Positions 1 through 9,300 of a stretch of 64,000 bases of DNA are shown in pieces (position 1 is the stretch's first letter; each line of letters starts with the position of its first letter). The notes under the pieces are model-generated. The model ran no database searches, was not told where the DNA came from, and was given only the letters and a program-made list of their open reading frames with translations. The position numbers were made by a program, and so were the translations under genes. The stretch spans positions 62,001 to 126,000 of the forward strand of contig JANYDA010000049.1 of NCBI GenBank assembly GCA_025360005.1, given 5' to 3'. This stretch comes from Fibrobacteria bacterium (GTDB lineage: Bacteria; Fibrobacterota; Fibrobacteria; UBA11236).

Positions 1-1820
1 TCCTCCCCTTCCACGAGAACGGCCTCGGAAAGCCGTATGCCCGGGCGCGCGCGCGTCCAGGCTTCCAGCTCGTGCACGACATTGGCCGGCAGGGCATGCT
101 TGGACCATGCGCGCAGTGTCAGCAGCATCCCCTCCCCCGAAAGCCCTCGATGCGCGGCTGCTTGCACTGTCCGCCGGGTGATGCGCCAGGCGGATCCGCC
201 GCCTCCCGGGGATGCTTGCTCGGCGAACTCCCGCAGCTCCAGGAGAAAGTCGGGGGCAGACTCCAGCACGGTCACGGTGAAATCGCCGCCCACCACGGCC
301 ACGGGCCGGGCGGTTCGGGGAAGGGTCCAACGGTCGAGGCTTCCGTAAAGCCAACGGCCCACCTCGGTCAGGGAAACACCCAGGTTACCATGGGCGTTCC
401 GATGGAAGGCCAGCGCCCCCAGGGAGGCCAGCCGGCCAGCGTATTGATGGAGTAAGGAACCATAGGTCTCCTCGGGAGTACCCTCCCACCGGGCCCAGCC
501 GCCCGTGAGATCCACGTCGCCCTCGATATCCTCCAGGAATGGATTGCCCCCGGCCATGGCTCCGGCGACGGCATCGCGCCAATCGACCGGCGTATCCATG
601 CGGGAGAAAAAGGCGTCCATCCAGGCGAATAGCCGGTCGTTCAATGCCGAATAGGGAAAGGGATTGATCTCGAAGTCCCCGATGAAGTCGAAGCGGGCAT
701 GGAGTAGATGCCGCTTGCGAGTACCGCAAGGGGAAAGCGCCAACAAGTCTTCCAACCTCGCCTCCCTGGAGGCGGCCAGCCATTCGGCCGCCCGGGACGC
801 GGGGTGCGCCCGCCAGGACTTGCGACCTTTGCCAAAGGACTCGACCAGCTTGAGCTTCAGCAGCATCCACCACGCGGTACGGGCACGGGACTCTTCCGTG
901 AACCCGGCGGGGCCGGGAGCATAGGGCAAAGGGCCAAAACCCTTCGCCACCTTGCGGTGATGGGCCACGGGCACACTCATGCCGTCGCTCAATAAGGGTG
1001 CGGGGTCGGCCTTCAGGGCCCGCAGATAGGTTTCCATGTCTTCCAGCAGGAAGGGGCGCGACCAGGTTTCCTGGTGTTTAAAAGGAGGGAATTTGAGACC
1101 GGATGGATCCTGGACCCGCCGCGGGCGCGGGACGAAAACCCGGACGAAAGGCAATAAGGTGTCCGGCATGCGGCCGACGACTGCCGCCCCATAAGCGAGG
1201 GCGAGGAAGAGGATGTCTTCCGGAGCTACGCCTTGGGCGGCCGAAGGGAAGGCTGCGGGCTTGAGAACAAAGGTTGCGGAGGCGCGGGTGAGCGACCCTG
1301 CCAGCCATTCCTTGAGGACGCGATAGCGAACCTCGGTGAGTTCGAGGCCATTTGGATTCCAGCCGCCCACGGACTCCAGGAAATGCGCCCGCGATCGGCT
1401 TTCCACCAACCTGGCGGTGAAGCTCCCATCGCCGAGCAGCTTGTCATACGCGGCGGTCACGGCCACCTGGGAAAGGCCCCGGGCCCCCGTCAAGGCATAG
1501 CGTTGGGCATATGTGGTGTAGAGATCCACGAAGCGCCCGACATCCAGATGATCGGGCCCGCTCCAGGCGCCCAAGCGTTCGATAAAATTCTTAACGCGCT
1601 TGAATCCGGGCGTAGGCCGCTTTCTACCACCGACGTCGGTTTCGAAAAGTAGTTGATCCAGGGCCGGATCCAGATTAGTGAGAGCGGAGAAATTGTACAC
1701 CGGGTTGACATAACTGGCCGGCAGGGAAAGGGCGTCACGGCGCTGATCCAGGGTGAGATCCGTCCAGGCATCGAGTAAGGGAAAAACACACTGCCAGGAT
1801 TCCAGGAGGTAGGCGGCCAT
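1..1820 (-). CDS. XPB/Ssl2-type helicase-associated domain protein, C-terminus off the window
   Basis: An open frame of about 606 codons runs without a stop from an ATG at 1820 off the left edge, so the gene is 3'-truncated by the window. The last 120 visible residues read like the helicase-associated domain found in bacterial XPB/Ssl2-like proteins (Pfam Helicase_C_3). They show a strand VVGGDFTVTVLE, then ELREFAEQAS, the turn WRITRRTVQAAAHRGLSGEGML and the helix LPANVVHELEAW. The first 480 residues are helical and not recognised. The start is uncertain: no good ribosome site precedes the ATG. The frame stays open upstream to the ligD stop 78 bases away, so the gene probably belongs to the ku-ligD transcript. 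The missing part may hold further domains. A DNA repair or DNA-binding role is inferred from domain and neighbours only. Confidence 0.72.
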   Translation of the reverse strand, partial: MAAYLLESWQCVFPLLDAWTDLTLDQRRDALSLPASYVNPVYNFSALTNLDPALDQLLFETDVGGRKRPTPGFKRVKNFIERLGAWSGPDHLDVGRFVDLYTTYAQRYALTGARGLSQVAVTAAYDKLLGDGSFTARLVESRSRAHFLESVGGWNPNGLELTEVRYRVLKEWLAGSLTRASATFVLKPAAFPSAAQGVAPEDILFLALAYGAAVVGRMPDTLLPFVRVFVPRPRRVQDPSGLKFPPFKHQETWSRPFLLEDMETYLRALKADPAPLLSDGMSVPVAHHRKVAKGFGPLPYAPGPAGFTEESRARTAWWMLLKLKLVESFGKGRKSWRAHPASRAAEWLAASREARLEDLLALSPCGTRKRHLLHARFDFIGDFEINPFPYSALNDRLFAWMDAFFSRMDTPVDWRDAVAGAMAGGNPFLEDIEGDVDLTGGWARWEGTPEETYGSLLHQYAGRLASLGALAFHRNAHGNLGVSLTEVGRWLYGSLDRWTLPRTARPVAVVGGDFTVTVLESAPDFLLELREFAEQASPGGGGSAWRITRRTVQAAAHRGLSGEGMLLTLRAWSKHALPANVVHELEAWTRARPGIRLSEAVLVEGE

Positions 1821-1898
1821 GGGGTAAAAGTAGTCAATGCCCCCTGGATCCTGACCTAAAACGGGGTCATCCCCCGCATTGACCTGGACGATGATCCT

Positions 1899-4655
1899 TT
1901 AAAGGCGCTTCCCCAATTTATCCAGCGCCGCCTCCAGACCGTTGCCGCCCCGCAAAACATCCCGGAACAAATCGCCCTTTTTGGCCAAGCGCTTGGGCAT
2001 GGTGCGGATGGTAAAATCGGTGATGGCGATCTTCTTTTTCAATTCGCCCCATTCCAGGGCCGCGCTCACGGGCGCGCCCGGCCGCTCGCGCGCGGAGTAG
2101 ACGGATGCCACGGACTTGCCCTCCGAGTTCTGCATGCAATCCAGGTAGATGCGATCGCGCTTGCGCAGCTTGAGCGAGCGTTCCACGGTGAAGGCGTCCG
2201 GCTTTTGGCGCACGGCATATTCCGCGACCAACTGGGAGAAGGCAAGCGATTGGGCGAAATCGTATTTGGGTTTCAAGGGCAGATAGACGTGGATGCCGCG
2301 CGAGCCGGAGGTTTTCGCGAATGTTTTCAGCCCCAGCCCGTCCAGGATTTCCTTCAAGTACAAGGCCATGCCGCATACCTCCGGGAAAGGGACTTCCTGA
2401 GGATCGAGATCGAATACGATCCAATCCGGCCGGGACAGATGGGGCGCGCGCGCGAGCCAGGGATGCTGGGGAATCACGCCCAGGTTGGCGAGCCATAACA
2501 GGGTGTCCAGGTTCTGGCACAGTACGTAATGAAGTTCGCTGCCGTCGGCTTCCTTGACCGGAATGATCTTCACGAAATCGGGCGCGCTCGGCACGTCGTG
2601 CTGGTAGAAAGGCGGCGCATCGATTCCATTGGGGAAGCGTTTTAAGATAAGGGGCCGATCCTTGAGATGCGGCAGCAGGAACGGCGCAACAGCGCGGTAA
2701 TAATCCGAGAGATCTTTTTTGGTGAACCCGTCCTGCGGCCACAGTTTCTTATCCGGGTGGGTCAAGGCCGGGGTGTCCGTGGCCGGCTTGAACTTGGCGG
2801 CGACGCGATCTTCCGGCGCTTCCTTTTCGGCGCTTTTCCCGGCCCGCGCCGCGGTTTTCTCCGCCGGCCCTGCTCCCTTTCCCGTCCGCAATGGTTTAGG
2901 TTTGGCTTTCACGGCTTCCGCAACCACGGCTTCCTCCTTCAGCTTTTCGGCCGGTCGCGGGAACTCCCGCACGCAGGCTTTCGGGTCCTTGTCGGGCCGC
3001 AGGCCCATGTAAATGGGCTGCCGCATCAGGCCGTCATCGGTCCACTCCGCGAACTCGGCTTCCGCTACCAGTTTGGGCCTCACCCAGTGCGCCTTCCCGT
3101 TGGTCTTGGGTATGCGCGCGAAAGGGCAGGTCCTGGTCTCCAAGGGATGCATGAAGCCGTGGAGCTCCTTAAGCGATCGGCCGTTGAAGCCGCCGCCCAC
3201 ATGCCCGGCGAATACCAGTTCACCGTCTTGGTACAAACCGGCCACGATGGATCCGAACAGGGATCGCGTCCCGCGCGGTTCCGTATAGCCCGCGATGACC
3301 ACCTCCTGCCTGAGCTTGGATTTGATCTTGAGCCAATCGGCGCTGCGCCCTTTGACATAAGGTCCCGCCTTGAGCTTGGCGATCACACCTTCCAGGCCCA
3401 GCCGCACCGCGTTCCGGAAAACCTCCCGGCCGTGCGTCTCGAAATGTTCGGAAAACAGGATGGATGCGGAAGGAACCGCATCGCTTGTAGCGGAAACCGC
3501 TTCGCGTAAAATCGATTTCCGATCGATGAGCTTGCAGGCGGTCAGATCCAGGCCTTCCCAATAGGGCATATCGAAGGCGTAGTAGACGATGCGGCCTTTG
3601 CCTCCGGGCGGGATCTTTTCCGTGCCCTTCCCCGATTTTCCCTTGAGCCGGCTTTGCAGAAGCTGGAAGCGCGGACTCCCCTGTTCGTCCAGGGCCACGA
3701 CTTCCCCATCCAACATACAGGATCCCGCGCCGATGTCTTTTCCCGCCTCCAGCAATTCCGGGAACATCGCATCCAGGGATTTACCGGTGCGGGAAATCAA
3801 GCGGATGCTGTCCCCTTCCTTGCGCAGCAAGGCGCGCCATCCGTCCCACTTGGATTCGAAAACCCAATCCGAATCATCGAAGGCCTTGTCCGTAAGGGTT
3901 GCGAGCATGGGCTGGACGAAAGGCGGCAGGGCGACGGGCTTGGATCCCTGCGGCTCCGGAACCGCGGGCGGCTTGGGCTTTGGTTTGGCATTAAGCTTGG
4001 CTGCGACCATTTCGGATTCCGGATTCGCGTCGCGACCGGATTTGCCGGGTTTGCCGGGTTTAGCAACCGCTCCGCCCGGCTTCCGCAACGCTTCCTTGGG
4101 AATCTCGAACCCTTCCGGCTTTTCCGTGCGCGCTCCGTAGGGAAGGATCAGTCCTTGGTTCCACTCTTCGCTTGCCTCATCGTCCCGCTTCTTGAAAAAG
4201 AACCATTGGCGATCACCGCGCGCGCTGCGGATGAGCATGAATCCCCCCTTCAGCTTTTCACCCGCGAACTCCAAATGCAACTTCCCCTGCGCGTATTGAT
4301 CCAGGGGATCCTCCCCGGGAGGCACCGAATAGGTGCCCCGGTCCCAGATGACCATCTGGCCGGCGCCGTACTGGCCATCCCCTATCGAGCCCTGGAAGTT
4401 CAGGTACTTGACCGGATGATCCTCCGTTTCCACCGCCAGGCGGCGATCCTTGGGATCCATGGAAGGCCCCTTGGGCACCGCATAGGATTTCAGTACTCCG
4501 CCCATTTCCAGGCGCAGATCGAAATGCAGCCGGGAAGCATGGTGCTCGTGCACAACGAAGCGGCCTCCCGGTCCTTTTTCCATTTGCCCGGCAGGCTCGG
4601 GCGTTTTAGAGAAATCCCGCTTCTTCCTGTAGGTAGCAAGTGAGGTACGTGCCAT
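1899..4655 (-). CDS. ligD: ATP-dependent DNA ligase LigD (phosphoesterase-ligase-polymerase)
   Basis: This multifunctional enzyme of bacterial non-homologous end joining processes and seals double-strand breaks held by Ku. The 918 residues show three domains. First is a 3'-phosphoesterase (about 33-170; motifs FVVHEHHASRLHFDLRLE and GDGQYGAG). Second is an ATP-dependent ligase (about 245-560) whose adenylated lysine is K269 in ESKWDGWR. Third is an archaeo-eukaryotic primase-like polymerase (about 640-918) with metal-binding D749 and D751 in FDLDP. This order is the one known from Pseudomonas LigD; mycobacteria place the polymerase first. Two basic Lys/Ala/Pro-rich linkers separate the domains. 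The ATG lies five bases after the ku stop, so translation is probably coupled, with the ribosome site inside the end of ku. Confidence 0.97.
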   Translation of the reverse strand: MARTSLATYRKKRDFSKTPEPAGQMEKGPGGRFVVHEHHASRLHFDLRLEMGGVLKSYAVPKGPSMDPKDRRLAVETEDHPVKYLNFQGSIGDGQYGAGQMVIWDRGTYSVPPGEDPLDQYAQGKLHLEFAGEKLKGGFMLIRSARGDRQWFFFKKRDDEASEEWNQGLILPYGARTEKPEGFEIPKEALRKPGGAVAKPGKPGKSGRDANPESEMVAAKLNAKPKPKPPAVPEPQGSKPVALPPFVQPMLATLTDKAFDDSDWVFESKWDGWRALLRKEGDSIRLISRTGKSLDAMFPELLEAGKDIGAGSCMLDGEVVALDEQGSPRFQLLQSRLKGKSGKGTEKIPPGGKGRIVYYAFDMPYWEGLDLTACKLIDRKSILREAVSATSDAVPSASILFSEHFETHGREVFRNAVRLGLEGVIAKLKAGPYVKGRSADWLKIKSKLRQEVVIAGYTEPRGTRSLFGSIVAGLYQDGELVFAGHVGGGFNGRSLKELHGFMHPLETRTCPFARIPKTNGKAHWVRPKLVAEAEFAEWTDDGLMRQPIYMGLRPDKDPKACVREFPRPAEKLKEEAVVAEAVKAKPKPLRTGKGAGPAEKTAARAGKSAEKEAPEDRVAAKFKPATDTPALTHPDKKLWPQDGFTKKDLSDYYRAVAPFLLPHLKDRPLILKRFPNGIDAPPFYQHDVPSAPDFVKIIPVKEADGSELHYVLCQNLDTLLWLANLGVIPQHPWLARAPHLSRPDWIVFDLDPQEVPFPEVCGMALYLKEILDGLGLKTFAKTSGSRGIHVYLPLKPKYDFAQSLAFSQLVAEYAVRQKPDAFTVERSLKLRKRDRIYLDCMQNSEGKSVASVYSARERPGAPVSAALEWGELKKKIAITDFTIRTMPKRLAKKGDLFRDVLRGGNGLEAALDKLGKRL

Positions 4656-4660
4656 GCCTG

Positions 4661-5584
4661 TTACCCTGCCTTCTTATGCGGGTATTGCTTCTCGGCGGAA
4701 GGCTGGGATTTCGCGGCGCGGGCCGGAGATCCCGCGCCCTTTCCCGCCTTTTCGCCTTTTTCGTCCCTCTCAACCCTCTCGCCCTTCTCTTCCTTGCCCC
4801 CCTTCGCGGCCTTGCCCTTTGCCAGGCTTTGCTTCAGGCGTTCCATCAAATCGATGACCTTGCCTTTGGCCGCCGGGGCGGAATCCCCGTCCGCCGCCAC
4901 GCTTCCCCGCCCGGCTTTCCGCCGGATGGTTTCCTCCAGATGGGCCCGGTGGGTGTTTTCGAATTTGTCCGGCTGGAAATGCCCCTTCAAGGTGCCCACC
5001 AACTGCTTGGCCAATTCCAGCTCCTTTTTACCGGGAGCGGTAGTCCGCGCCGGAAACTTCAGCAGCTTGGGATCCTCGCGCTCTTCGAAGAAATGCATCA
5101 GGTTGAGCAGGATGGCGGAGCCTTCGGCCTTGAGCGCCGCCAGATGCTCGCGGTTCCCGAACTGGATTTTGCCTATCCCCACCAGGCCGGAACTCTGGAT
5201 GGCCTCGCGCAAGAGCACGTAAAGGCTTTCCGCCTTCTTATCGGGCAGCACATAATAGGGCCGGTCGTAGAAAATGGTATCTATCTCTTCCGCCGCCACG
5301 AAAAGGGAGATTTCCAGGTTGCGGGTATTGGGCGCTTTGCCTTCATCCAGATCTTCCTTGCTCAAAGGCACGAAGGAGTCCTTCTCCTGCTCGAAAGCCT
5401 TTACCATGTCCTCCTGCTCCATGATGCGTCCGCATTTTTTGCAATACTTCTGGTAGCCGATGCGCCCGTGATCGGTCTTATGGAGGAGATGGAAATCCAG
5501 ATCCTTGGATTTGAAGGCGGGGGTCAAACTGATGGGAATGCTCACCAAGCCGAAGCTGATGGTCCCTTTCCAGGCTGTAGGCAT
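4661..5584 (-). CDS. ku: Ku DNA end-binding protein
   Basis: A 307-residue bacterial Ku homolog; the homodimer rings DNA ends and recruits LigD. The N-terminal 250 residues form the Ku core and start with WKGTISFGLVSIPISL, typical of the family. A CKKCG pair sits near residue 50. Residues 255-307 are a Lys/Glu/Gly-rich tail (KGGKEEKGERVERDEKGE), as in other bacterial Ku proteins, where the basic C-terminus helps DNA binding and LigD contact. The ATG at 5584 is preceded by a purine-rich ribosome site (AGGAAAAAGGGG). It is the first gene of the ku-ligD unit, which may extend into the helicase-associated gene. Confidence 0.97.
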   Translation of the reverse strand: MPTAWKGTISFGLVSIPISLTPAFKSKDLDFHLLHKTDHGRIGYQKYCKKCGRIMEQEDMVKAFEQEKDSFVPLSKEDLDEGKAPNTRNLEISLFVAAEEIDTIFYDRPYYVLPDKKAESLYVLLREAIQSSGLVGIGKIQFGNREHLAALKAEGSAILLNLMHFFEEREDPKLLKFPARTTAPGKKELELAKQLVGTLKGHFQPDKFENTHRAHLEETIRRKAGRGSVAADGDSAPAAKGKVIDLMERLKQSLAKGKAAKGGKEEKGERVERDEKGEKAGKGAGSPARAAKSQPSAEKQYPHKKAG

Positions 5585-5961
5585 ACGGTTGGATCCCCTT
5601 TTTCCTCTATGGGTTTTTGCGAGTCGCTCCGCGCGCCCGCCAACGGAAACTATGTTCGCAGCGGGGGTGCGGCAACGCCGGTAAATGGTTTCCCCAACGC
5701 GGGTCTATATCATGGGGCCGCCAAGCAAACCCGAAGTTTGACCGAAAGCTGCGGGCCGCGCTGGCATTCCGCTTGGAATTCCACTCGAAGTTTTTACCGG
5801 GCGCGACGGTGGCGGCGGAAATATTTGCAGCCTCCTTCCCGGAAGGCTTCAACTCCAACATCAAAAATCGCGCGAATGGGCGGCTTTCGGACCCCTCCGA
5901 CGATTGGCACCGCCCTTGCTTTGATACCCTGTGAACCATAACGCTTTCCGAAGGGGCGAAT
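5585..5961. other. Intergenic region between divergent ku and MerR-type genes
   Basis: These 377 bases separate ku (leftward) from the MerR-type gene (rightward) and must hold both promoters. Short open frames on both strands lack ribosome sites and family similarity, so I do not call a gene. I found no convincing -35/-10 pair, repeat or terminator. Confidence 0.5.
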
Positions 5962-6345
5962 ATGTTTGCAGATACGATGGAAATCACGGACAAGAAAAAC
6001 CAAGAACCCTTAGTCAGCATCCGCGATGCGGCCCGCATCATCGGAGTTCCCCCCCATACCATCCGGTATTGGGAAAAGGAATTCTCCGATTTCCTGGTGG
6101 CCCCGCGGACCATGGGGAAACAGCGCCGCTACGGCGACGCGCAGATCCTCAAGCTGCGGACCATTTTCCGCATGCTCAAGGAGGAAGGCTATTCCATAGC
6201 CGGGGCCAAGCGCGCCCTGGCCAAGCAGAACCAAGCCGCCAACCTGGGTAACAGCCAAGCTACCGGTACCCTGGAAAGCCTGAGCGCCGAGATGGCAGAG
6301 AAAATCCTGGCGCTGGTCAAGAATGAGCTCAGCTACCAATTCTAG
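5962..6345 (+). CDS. MerR-family transcriptional regulator
   Basis: A 127-residue protein with one MerR-type winged helix-turn-helix (about 18-90). The recognition segment is SIRDAARIIGVPPHTIRYWEKEF, and QRRYGDAQILKLRTIFRMLKEEGYSI follows as wing and linker helix. The C-terminal 35 residues are a short helix (ESLSAEMAEKILALVKNEL) that could pair two monomers; no Cys-rich ligand site is visible. This is the short MerR type often found near cell-envelope or cell-cycle genes in delta-proteobacteria-like and FCB genomes. AAGGGG five bases before the ATG is a good ribosome site. The end overlaps the next gene by 23 bases, so the regulator and the giant glycosyltransferase are probably co-translated. 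The ligand is unknown. Confidence 0.85.
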   Translation: MFADTMEITDKKNQEPLVSIRDAARIIGVPPHTIRYWEKEFSDFLVAPRTMGKQRRYGDAQILKLRTIFRMLKEEGYSIAGAKRALAKQNQAANLGNSQATGTLESLSAEMAEKILALVKNELSYQF

Positions 6346-9300
6346 GCAGCCGCGCTACTCCGTCATCATCGTCACCTACAATTCGCGCGAGAACATCCGG
6401 GTATGCCTGGATTCCGTGCGGAACAGCGCCCGCTTCGCCGATGGCGCGCAGGGTGCGGGAAGCGGCCGCTTGGCCGATGGCGCGGGTGCAGGAAGCGGCG
6501 GGTACGAGATCATCGTGGTGGACAACAACTCCAGGGACGGGACCGGGGAATTCCTGGCGGCCCAGGGCGACGTCCGCGCGATCCTGAACGGGGAGAACCA
6601 CGGCTTTTCCAAGGGATGCAACCAGGGCGCCGCCATCGCCGCGGGCGAGTTCCTGATCTTCCTGAACCCGGACACCCTGGTGACCGAGGGCTGGGCCGAC
6701 GCCATGTCCCGCTACTTCCGGGATCCTTCGGTGGGCGCGGTGGGACCCGTATCCAATTACGTGGCCGGCCTGCAACGCCTGGACCTGAACCTTCCCGCGG
6801 AATGGCGCGACGGCAGGAAGATCCCCGGCGACGGCGCCGTGGAGGTTTCCGCCAACGTGGCCCGCATCCTCAAGGAGGCCAACACCGGCCGCGGCGTGAC
6901 TACCAAGCTGCTGATAGGGTTCTGCCTGATGATGCCGCGCGCGCTTTACGAATCCCTGGACGGAATGGATGAGAACCTTTTCCTGGGCAACGATGATCTT
7001 GATTTGAGCTGGCGCCTTCGGAACCTCGGCCGCAAGCTCGTCGTCGCCTCGGACGCGTTCGTATTCCACGAGGGCCAGAAAAGCTTCCGGACGGAAGCCA
7101 AGACCACCGTGGACCGTTTGACCCAGGAGTCGACGGATGCCATGTATATGAAGCTGGTCCATCATTACGGCGGCCGGGACCTGGTGCCCGCCCCCGTGGA
7201 TCTTTGGGGCATAGGTTGGTTCCATCCTTCCCCGTCCCTGTTGCATGGGCCCGTCCCCGCTCTGCCCGTCCGGGCCGGGCTTTCCCAACACAAGCCGGCG
7301 GAGCCGACCCGCCCGCCGGATCGCAAGCATAAACCGGAGGCGAACGTGGAAAACGAATCGCGTGATAAGAGTGCCTGGAAATCCGTCACCGTGGTGATCT
7401 ATGTCGATGGGAACGATTCCGGCGTGGGATCGGAAGCCGCATCCGCCCGCCTGGAACGCACGCTGGCCACCTTGCCCGGGCGCCCCGGAGTCGAAATCAT
7501 AATCCTCAATTGCGCCGGCAGCTTGGCGGCCCCGGAAGCGCCCGCGGGCGCCGCCTTACGCAAACTGGATCTGGGAACCCGCTTGCCGGCCAAGCAGGCG
7601 CTGGAGATAGCCGCCGCTTTGATCGCGGGAAGCCACGGCCTGTTCCTGCTGGCGGGCGCGCAGGCTTCCGCCCTGTTCAATCATTGGCTGGACAAATGCG
7701 ATCTGGAAAACCTCGGCGCGTCCCTGCCTCTTCCCCTGCGCATCGGGGAAGGGCCGGCCGCCGCCTGCGCGGCCTACGCGTTTCTGTTCCGTAAAAGCTG
7801 GCTGCAGAACGCCTTGTCCGCGCTGCCCATGGCGGACACGGGGGCTTTGCTATCGGCTTTGGGAGATCGTCTGACGCGCGAGACCGCTAACCGGAATGCC
7901 TCCGTGCCTATCGGTCCCGCCGGCAAATCCATCGATCCGCCTTGGCTGATGATCCGCGCCTCCGACGCGCCCGCGAACGCGGCGCAGCAAGCCGGGCCCG
8001 CCCCGGCCCCGCAGGTGGACGGTTTCGCGCTATATCCGGAAAGCCTGCGCGCCCACATGCGCGCGGCCAAGGACATCGGCTTCGCCGGAACCACCGCGGA
8101 GCCGCCGCCGAAAACGGGAGCCTTCCGCGCCTTCGATCCCAAGGGCAACCTGGTCCCCGTTTCCGGACAGGATCTGATCATCCTGCGCGTCACTCCGGAA
8201 TTGATCGACGGGCTGCCGGAACGGATGGCCAATATCCGCCGCCTGGCGCCCGCGCTCAAGCGCCTCATCGCCGTGTTCGACGGAGCCCAGGCCCGCCGCA
8301 TCGCGGCCGATTCGGCTTTGGCCCCCGTCGATCTGACTCCCGAAGGCATCCGTAACGCCCTCTGGCGCTCCGGCTTCGCCGTCACCGGCGAGCAAGCCTA
8401 CCGCGGCTTTCCCAACGGGACCAAGGACGGGGAGATCCTGCAAGGCTGGACGCAGGTGGAGGCCGTCCCCCGTTCCGCCGCGCATGACACCGGCAAGCTG
8501 GTATCCATCATTATGCTGGGCTTCAACCAAGTTGAATACACCCGCAAGTGCATCGAGTCGATCCGCAAATACACGCGCCAGAAATACGAATTGATCCTGG
8601 TCGACAACGGCAGCAAGGACGGCACGGAAGAATTCTTCCGATCCATCCCCGGCGCCAAGGTGATCCGGAACGAAGAGAACCTGGGGGTCTCCAGGGGTTG
8701 GAACCAGGGTATGCGCCTGGCCGCGGGCGAATACCTGCTCATCCTCAACAACGACATCATAGTGGGACCGGATTGGCTGGAGAACATGGTGCGCTTGGCG
8801 GAAAGCCATGCGTCCATCGGCCTGGTGGGGCCGCGCTCCAATTACATCGCGGGACCGCAGGTGGTGGCAGACGTGCCCTATAAGGCCGAAAGCGGGATCC
8901 AGGATTTCATCCGCGCCTGGCAAGGCGAGCACGCCCTCTCCGCCGCCGAATTCGGATTCATCAAAGGCTTCTGCCACCTCATCCCCCGGCGCGTCTTCGC
9001 CAAAGTGGGTTTCTACGACGAACGCTTCGGCAAAGGCAATTTCGAGGACGACGATTACTGCATGCGCGTGCGCCTGCACGGTTTCCGCGCCTTGTTCGCG
9101 GACGATAGCTTCATCCACCATTACGGCAGCGTCTCTTTCAACCAGGATTCCGTCGATTGGCGCGCGCTGATGATCGAAAACCGGGAGAAGTACGAGAAGA
9201 AATGGTCCAAGGGCGCCGCCGCCCTGCATGACACCCAGGTGTCCCCGCCCGCCAGCACGGCGCCGGCCGGGCCATCCGCCGCGCTGTCCGCCCTTTCTCC

